Shown here in pieces: positions 59,366 to 64,000 of a DNA stretch of 64,000 nucleotides. Source of the DNA: Streptomyces cellostaticus (lineage in GTDB: Bacteria > Actinomycetota > Actinomycetes > Streptomycetales > Streptomycetaceae); contig NZ_KQ948016.1 of NCBI RefSeq assembly GCF_001513965.1, forward strand, positions 585,266 through 649,265, read 5' to 3'. The notes beneath the pieces were generated by a model. The model saw only the letters and a list, made by a program, of their open reading frames with translations. It did not search any database and was not told the DNA's origin. How positions within the stretch are numbered: position 1 is the first letter of the stretch; every line of letters begins with the position of its first letter. A program made the translations under genes and the position numbers.

Positions 59366-59439
59366 GTGTCGAGCGTAGGGCGAAGGCGCGTGAGCAGCAC
59401 CCCGTACGCTGGCGCAGAGCTCTAGACGAAGGAGTACCC

Positions 59440-60222
59440 GTGCTTGTCCTGCTGCCGCCCTCGGAAGGCAAGGCGTCCTCGGGCCGTGGCGCCCCGCTGA
59501 AGCCGGAGGCGCTGTCCCTGCCGGGGCTGGCCGGTGCGCGGGAGGCCGTGCTCGGGGAACTGGTGGAGCTGTGCACCGGCGACGAGGAGAAGGCGCGCGA
59601 GGTGCTCGGGCTGAGCGAGGGGCTGCGCGGCGAGGTCGCGAAGAACGCCGGGCTGCGCACGGCCGGGGCCCGCCCCGCCGGGGAGATCTACACCGGTGTC
59701 CTGTACGACGCCCTGGACCTGGCCTCGCTGGACGCGGCCGCGAAGAAGCGGGCGGCGCGCTCGCTGCTGGTCTTCTCGGGGCTGTGGGGCGCGGTGCGGG
59801 TGACGGACCGTATCCCCTCCTACCGCTGTTCGATGGGCGTGAAGCTGCCGGGCCTCGGCGCGCTGGCCGGGCACTGGCGGGCGCCGATGGCCGAGGCGCT
59901 GCCGGAGGCGGCCGGCGGCGGACTGGTGCTGGACCTGCGCTCGGCCGCCTACGCGGCGGCCTGGAAGCCGAAGGGCGAGGTCGCCGGGCGGACCGCGACC
60001 GTGCGGGTGCTGCACGCGCCGACGCGGAAGGTCGTCAGCCACTTCAACAAGGCGACGAAGGGCCGGATCGTACGGAGCCTGCTGTCGGCCGGAACCGCGC
60101 CGAAGGACCCCGCCGAGCTGGTGGCGGCGCTGCGGGACCTCGGGTACGCGGTGGAGGCGGAGGCGCCGGGGAAGGCGGGGAAGCCGTGGGCGCTGGACGT
60201 GCTGGTGGAGGAGATCCACTGA
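59440..60222 (+). CDS. yaaA: Peroxide stress protein YaaA (DUF328)
   Basis: 260 residues from GTG 59440 (GAAGGAG 6 bp before). Opens MLVLLPPSEGKASSGRGAPL, then YTGVLYDALDLASLD, LLVFSGLWGAVRVTDRIPSYR and SHFNKATKGRIVRSLLS, the standard YaaA blocks. In E. coli it limits iron-driven oxidative damage, which fits the iron theme though it is 20 kb away. Cytosolic; monocistronic. Confidence 0.93.
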   Translation: MLVLLPPSEGKASSGRGAPLKPEALSLPGLAGAREAVLGELVELCTGDEEKAREVLGLSEGLRGEVAKNAGLRTAGARPAGEIYTGVLYDALDLASLDAAAKKRAARSLLVFSGLWGAVRVTDRIPSYRCSMGVKLPGLGALAGHWRAPMAEALPEAAGGGLVLDLRSAAYAAAWKPKGEVAGRTATVRVLHAPTRKVVSHFNKATKGRIVRSLLSAGTAPKDPAELVAALRDLGYAVEAEAPGKAGKPWALDVLVEEIH

Positions 60223-60240
60223 GCGGCCGTTGATCGCATT

Positions 60241-60272
60241 GCATCATGTGCAACGCCCTTTGCGCATGATGC
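60241..60272. promoter_or_regulatory. Hairpin/operator between yaaA and eda
   Basis: GCATCATGTGCAA (60241-60253) and TTGCGCATGATGC (60260-60272) pair at 12 of 13 positions around 6 nt. No U-run follows, so an operator upstream of eda (start 60295) is as likely as a yaaA terminator. TTGCA-TCATG-TGCAA (60239-60253) is a further palindrome within. Confidence 0.45.
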
Positions 60273-60294
60273 TGCCCGTGGGCACGATGAGGGC

Positions 60295-60957
60295 ATGACC
60301 TCACCGCTGCCCTCCTCTTCGGCTGCCTCCGTGCTGGATCTCGCGCCCGTCGTGCCCGTCGTGGTCGTGTCCGACGCCTCCGACGCCGTGCCGCTGGCGC
60401 GGGCGCTGGTGGCCGGCGGGCTGCCCGCGATCGAGGTGACGCTGCGGACGTCTGCCGCGCTGGACGTGATCCGGGCGATCGCCGGGGAGGTGCCGGACGC
60501 GGTGGTCGGGGCGGGCACGGTCCTCACGCCGGAGCAGGTGAGCGAGTGCGTGGCGGCCGGGGCGCGGTTCCTGGTCAGTCCGGGGTGGACGGACGCGCTG
60601 CTGGACGCGATGCGCGGGTCCGGGGTGCCGTTCCTGCCCGGGGTGTCGACCACCTCGGAGGTCGTCGCGCTGCTGGAGCGCGGGGTGCGGGAGATGAAGT
60701 TCTTCCCGGCGCAGGCGGCGGGCGGTACGGCCTATCTGAGGTCGCTGGCCGGTCCGCTGCCGCAGGCCCGCTTCTGTCCGACGGGCGGCATCGGGCCGGC
60801 GAGCGCGCCGGAGTATCTCTCCCTGCCCAACGTCGGCTGCGTGGGCGGAAGCTGGATGGTCCCGGCGGACGCGGTGGCCGCCGGGGACTGGGCCCGGGTC
60901 GAGGAGCTGGCGCGGGCCGCCGCCGGGCTCAGGGACGCAGGTGGGACGTGTCGTTGA
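60295..60957 (+). CDS. eda: KDPG/KHG aldolase
   Basis: 220 residues, small TIM barrel: VVPVVVVSDASDAVPLARAL, GLPAIEVTLRTSAAL (Glu), VVGAGTVLTPEQV, FLVSPGWTDALLDA, GVREMKFFPAQAAGG (Schiff-base Lys), CPTGGIGPASAPEYLSLPNV. Splits 2-keto-3-deoxy-6-phosphogluconate to pyruvate and glyceraldehyde-3-phosphate. No edd gene is near, so it may serve hexuronate or other keto-acid breakdown. Its 3' end overlaps the convergent RNase H gene by 29 bp. Confidence 0.94.
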   Translation: MTSPLPSSSAASVLDLAPVVPVVVVSDASDAVPLARALVAGGLPAIEVTLRTSAALDVIRAIAGEVPDAVVGAGTVLTPEQVSECVAAGARFLVSPGWTDALLDAMRGSGVPFLPGVSTTSEVVALLERGVREMKFFPAQAAGGTAYLRSLAGPLPQARFCPTGGIGPASAPEYLSLPNVGCVGGSWMVPADAVAAGDWARVEELARAAAGLRDAGGTCR

Positions 60958-62245
60958 ACAGCCGCACGCTCGCGTTGCCGTCCGCGTAGTACGCCACCGC
61001 CGACAGGGAGGCGGCGGAGAGCTCCATGCGGAACAGCGACTCGGGCGGAGCGCCGAGGGCGAGCCGGACGAGGGTCTTGATCGGGGTGACGTGGGTGACC
61101 AGCAGGACGGTACGGCCGGCGTAGGCCGCGACCAGCTTCTCCCGGGTGGCCTCCATGCGGGTGGCGGTCTCCGCGAAGCTCTCGCCGCCGCCGGTGGGGT
61201 GGGCCTCCGGGTCGGCGAGCCAGGCGTTCAGGTCGTCCGGGTGGCGCTCTCGGACCTCGCCGAAGGTGAGGCCCTCCCAGGCGCCGAAGTCCGTTTCGCG
61301 CAGTCCGTCGTCGATCGTGACGTCGAGGCCGAGGCGGGTGGCGACGAAGCCGGCGGTCTCGCGGGTGCGGGCGAGCGGGGAGGCGACGATCGCCTGGATC
61401 GTGCCGCGCGTGGCGAGCGCCTCCGCGACTCGGCGGGCCTGCTCGCGGCCGGCGTCGGAGAGGGAGGGGTTGGTGCCGCCGCTGCCGGAGAAGCGCTTCT
61501 GGGGGGTGAGGGGGGTTTCGCCGTGGCGGAGGAGGACGAAGGTGGCGGGGGCGCCGAGGTCGGGGGCGGCGCTCCAGCCGGGGCGCTGCTCGCTGGAGGT
61601 GGACCGGGATTCCCCGCTGGAGCTGGAAGGGTGCTGCTCGCTGGGGGTGGTAGGGCGCTGCTCGCCGGGAGGTGCCGCTGCGCCCATCCGTGCCGCCCCA
61701 GCGGCACGACTGCCCGCAGCTGCGGCAGGTGCTTCACCCTTCGCCCGCGCCGCCCCCGCAGCACGACTGCCCGCAGCTGCGGCGGCTGCGGCAGCCATGT
61801 CGGCTGCACGGGACGCGGACGGCGACCACTGTTCGCCCTTTGCGCCCGCGTCCATCGCCTCGTTCGCCAGGCGGTCGGCGTGTTTGTTGCGTTCGCGGGG
61901 GATCCACTCGTAGGTGACCCGGTCCGGCGGGAAGACCCTGCTCGCCTCGGCGGCGAGCGGCTTCAGGTCGGGGTGCTTGATCTTCCAGCGGCCCGACATC
62001 TGCTCGACGGCCAGCTTGGAGTCCATCCGGACGTGGACCTGGGCGGCGGGGTCGAGGGCGTGCGCCGTGCGCAGGCCCGCCAGCAGGCCCCGGTACTCGG
62101 CCACGTTGTTCGTGGCGATGCCGATGTACTCCGCGGCCTCGGCGAGGGTCTCGCCCGTCGCCGCGTCGCTCACCACGGACCCGTAGCCCGCGGGCCCCGG
62201 GTTGCCCCGCGACCCGCCGTCCGCCTCGACGATGAACTCCCGCAC
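60929..62245 (-). CDS. Bifunctional RNase H / acid phosphatase
   Basis: 438 residues. N-terminal RNase HI (1-130): EADGGSRGNPGPAG, NNVAEYRGLLAGL, VRMDSKLAVEQMSGRWK, PRERNKHADRLANEA. Then a low-complexity Ala/Ser/Gly linker (about 135-225) with AAGSRAAGAAR twice. C-terminal histidine phosphatase: FVLLRHGETPLTPQKRFSG, ASPLARTRETA, LVTHVTPIKTL. The same fusion (S. coelicolor SCO2299, from memory) removes RNA from hybrids and shows phosphatase activity. Encoded 13 bp after the zinc-ribbon gene. Confidence 0.95.
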   Translation of the reverse strand: MREFIVEADGGSRGNPGPAGYGSVVSDAATGETLAEAAEYIGIATNNVAEYRGLLAGLRTAHALDPAAQVHVRMDSKLAVEQMSGRWKIKHPDLKPLAAEASRVFPPDRVTYEWIPRERNKHADRLANEAMDAGAKGEQWSPSASRAADMAAAAAAAAGSRAAGAARAKGEAPAAAAGSRAAGAARMGAAAPPGEQRPTTPSEQHPSSSSGESRSTSSEQRPGWSAAPDLGAPATFVLLRHGETPLTPQKRFSGSGGTNPSLSDAGREQARRVAEALATRGTIQAIVASPLARTRETAGFVATRLGLDVTIDDGLRETDFGAWEGLTFGEVRERHPDDLNAWLADPEAHPTGGGESFAETATRMEATREKLVAAYAGRTVLLVTHVTPIKTLVRLALGAPPESLFRMELSAASLSAVAYYADGNASVRLFNDTSHLRP

Positions 62246-62258
62246 CGCGTCAGCTCCT

Positions 62259-63002
62259 TTACAGACCCGACTCGGCCGTACGCACCAGGATGCGGCGGCA
62301 GTTCTCGCAGCGGACCACCGTGTCCGGCGCCGCCGCGCGGATCTCGCTCAGCTCGGTGATCGCCAGCTCCTGGCGGCAGCCCTGGCAGGTGCGCGCGTAC
62401 AGCTTGGCCGCGCCGATGCCGCCCTGCTGCTCGCGCAGCTTGTCGTACAGCTTGAGCAGGTCCGCGGGGACGGAGCCGGCGATGACCTCGCGCTGCTTGG
62501 TCACCGAGGCGGCCTCGCCGTCGATCTCCTCGAAGGCCGAGTCCCGGCGGGCGCTCGCGTCGTCGATCTTCGACTGCACGGACCCGACCCGCTCGGTCAG
62601 CTCGGTCACCCGCTCCTGCGCGGCCTCGCGGCGCTCCATGACCTCCAGGACGACGTCCTCCAGATCGCCCTGGCGCTTGGCGAGGGAGGCGATCTCGTGC
62701 TGGAGGTTGGACAGGTCCTTCGGCGAGGTGACCGCGCCGGAGTCCAGGCGCTGCTGGTCGCGGGCGGCGCGCTGGCGCACCTGGTCCACGTCCTGCTCGG
62801 CCTTGGTCTGCTCGCGGGCGGTGTCGCTCTCCTCGGTCTGCGCGGCCACGAGGAGGTCGCGCAGCTGCGTCAGGTCCTTGGTCAGCGACTCGATCTCGGC
62901 GTGCTCGGGCAGCGACCTCCGCTTGTACGCCAGCTGCTGCAGGCGGACGTCGAGGGCCTGGACGTCGAGGAGTCGGATCTGGTCGGCGGGCGCGGCGTTC
63001 AG
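62259..63002 (-). CDS. Coiled-coil C4 zinc-ribbon protein
   Basis: 247 residues if started at CTG 63002. The first 170 residues are an antiparallel coiled coil (IESLTKDLTQLRDLLVAAQ, VDQVRQRAARDQQRLDSGA), followed by a C4 zinc ribbon (YARTCQGCRQELAI and VVRCENCRRILV). The family begins MNAAPADQIRLLDVQALD; here this matches CTG AAC GCC, with GGGAG 7 bp upstream. No ATG, GTG or TTG lies between that point and GTG 62849. Function unknown (CdsZ/HP0958-like). It overlaps nothing but follows the nif3 stop by 14 bp. Confidence 0.9.
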   Translation of the reverse strand: MNAAPADQIRLLDVQALDVRLQQLAYKRRSLPEHAEIESLTKDLTQLRDLLVAAQTEESDTAREQTKAEQDVDQVRQRAARDQQRLDSGAVTSPKDLSNLQHEIASLAKRQGDLEDVVLEVMERREAAQERVTELTERVGSVQSKIDDASARRDSAFEEIDGEAASVTKQREVIAGSVPADLLKLYDKLREQQGGIGAAKLYARTCQGCRQELAITELSEIRAAAPDTVVRCENCRRILVRTAESGL

Positions 63003-63016
63003 TTGGGGGCTCCCGG

Positions 63017-63856
63017 TTAACTAGTCGTGACGGAGGACGCCGCGTGGGCGGTCCAGGGGTCGGTGACCGTCTTGGAGACATGGACCCTGAGGTCCCAGCC
63101 ATGACGGTCGGAGATCTCGTCGAGCTGGGCTGCGGCCAGCTCGCACCAGGGCCACTCGGTGGCCCAGTGCGCCGCGTCGAGCAGCGCGAGGGGACTGTGC
63201 GCCACGGCCTCGGAGGCCGGGTGGTGGCGCAGGTCGGCGGTGAGGAAGGCGTCGACGCCGGCCGCGCGGACCTGGTCGAAGAGGCTGTCGCCGGAGCCGC
63301 CGCTGACGGCGACCGTGCGGACGACGGCCTCGGGGTCGCCGGCCACCCGGATGCCCTGCGCGGTGGCGGGCAGCCGCTCGGCGGCCCGGGCGGCCAGCTC
63401 GCCGAGGGTCAGGGGGTGGTCCAGTTCGCAGATACGGCCCAGCCCGCGGCGCCCTTCCGGGTCGGTCGGGTCCGGCACGAGGGGTCGTACGACACGCAGG
63501 TCGAGCGCACCGGCGAGGGCGTCGCTCACGCCCGGGTCGGCCGTGTCGGCGTTGGTGTGGGCCACGTGCAGGGCGATGTCGTTCTTGATGAGCGTGTGCA
63601 CCACCCGGCCCTTGAAGGTGGAGGCCGCGACCGTGGTCGTCCCGCGCAGGTAGAGGGGGTGATGGGTGACGAGCAGGTCGGCGCCCAGCTTCACCGCCTC
63701 GTCGACGATGTCCTGCACCGGGTCGACGGCGAAGAGGACCCGGGTGACGTCCTGGTCGGGGTCGCCCACGACCGTGCCGACCGCGTCCCAGGACTCGGCC
63801 CGCTCGGCGGGCCACAGGGTCTCCAGCGCGGCGATGACTTCAGACAGACGGGGCAC
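63017..63856 (-). CDS. Nif3-like dinuclear metal centre protein (DUF34)
   Basis: 279 residues from GTG 63856. Metal ligands: LLVTHHPLYLRGT, VAHTNADTADPGV, and the late HHPASEAVAHSPLALLDAAHWATEWP with Glu. GGGSGDSLF-type turn (VSGGSGDSLFDQVRAAGVDAF) fits the NIF3 fold. Often annotated GTP cyclohydrolase I type 2, but its true role is unknown. First gene of a three-gene operon with the zinc-ribbon and RNase H genes. Confidence 0.93.
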   Translation of the reverse strand: MPRLSEVIAALETLWPAERAESWDAVGTVVGDPDQDVTRVLFAVDPVQDIVDEAVKLGADLLVTHHPLYLRGTTTVAASTFKGRVVHTLIKNDIALHVAHTNADTADPGVSDALAGALDLRVVRPLVPDPTDPEGRRGLGRICELDHPLTLGELAARAAERLPATAQGIRVAGDPEAVVRTVAVSGGSGDSLFDQVRAAGVDAFLTADLRHHPASEAVAHSPLALLDAAHWATEWPWCELAAAQLDEISDRHGWDLRVHVSKTVTDPWTAHAASSVTTS

Positions 63857-64000
63857 GGGGAAAAGGCTACCTGGCTGTTCTGCGGGGCTGTACCGCTGCG
63901 CTCACTCGTGGCCCCGCTCAGCACATACGTCTCCGTTCCCTCAGGCGAATCGCTTCTGCGCCACACGTACGTGTGAAGCCCGGGTCCGCCGGTCCCACGC
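63857..64000. other. Region upstream of nif3
   Basis: 144 bp up to the window end. It should hold the leftward promoter of the nif3 operon. No gene start or recognisable site is seen. Confidence 0.3.

Overview
The window is a very GC-rich actinobacterial chromosome segment and almost certainly comes from a Streptomyces. The reasons are the third-position G/C bias, many GTG starts, an AfsR-type regulator, a XRE-DUF5753/DUF397 pair, an F420-dependent NADP oxidoreductase, and a gene order (glnA2, panB, DrrAB-like ABC pair, map, heme oxygenase, efeOBU, RNase H/phosphatase, zinc-ribbon protein, Nif3) that I remember from the core of the S. coelicolor chromosome. It holds about 60 intact genes, one structural RNA (RNase P RNA), several broken genes and at least three inserted elements.

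Layout. 0.4-4.3 kb: a secreted phosphatase / MFS / beta-propeller operon, a VOC protein and a small secreted protein. 4.4-7.3 kb: an AT-richer islet between perfect 93-bp direct repeats, one of which is the 3' end of glnA2. It carries a secreted protein, a lipoprotein (both with TTA codons), a promoter overlapping a palindrome, a tiny leader-like ORF and decayed remnants, but no integrase. 7.2-8.6 kb: glnA2. 8.9-11.1 kb: a decayed nitric-oxide module. Only the C-terminus of a flavohemoglobin gene is left, and an nsrR-like Rrf2 gene is split in two by a 1.48-kb tnpB element whose exact removal restores a 149-codon reading frame. 11.2-14.7 kb: DUF3105 and DUF305 genes and a sedolisin protease. 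14.8-20.9 kb: a regulator pair, two drug-type MFS exporters, an endonuclease/exonuclease/phosphatase-family protein and a TetR regulator. 21.1-27.3 kb: panB, a DrrA/DrrB-like exporter and a 1087-residue AfsR-like regulator.

27.3-35.1 kb is housekeeping: site-2 protease, F420:NADPH oxidoreductase, sialidase, methionine aminopeptidase, heme oxygenase, a PhzF-like protein. 35.3-39.6 kb is the efeO-efeB-efeU iron/heme operon behind an iron box. 39.7-47.1 kb: prim-pol protein, a MITE-like element, TetR, Rsm22-like methyltransferase, beta-lactamase-like protein, Bcr/CflA exporter, SDR and a D-Ala-D-Ala carboxypeptidase. 47.2-48.1 kb is a fossil MacB-type ABC transporter with deletions, frameshifts and a small double-hairpin insertion.

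48.2-64.0 kb: aldo/keto reductase, SnoaL-like and DoxX proteins, a berberine-bridge-type flavoenzyme, RNase P RNA whose 5' end overlaps the upstream EamA gene, AraC and TetR regulators (one operon led by twin 17-bp palindromes), an FAD monooxygenase with a divergent TetR, an RNB-domain nuclease, YaaA, KDPG aldolase, and a run of RNase H/phosphatase, a zinc-ribbon protein with a probable CTG start, and Nif3. The main themes are iron and heme acquisition (heme oxygenase plus efe), local loss of NO detoxification, and small mobile elements that insert precisely into conserved genes.
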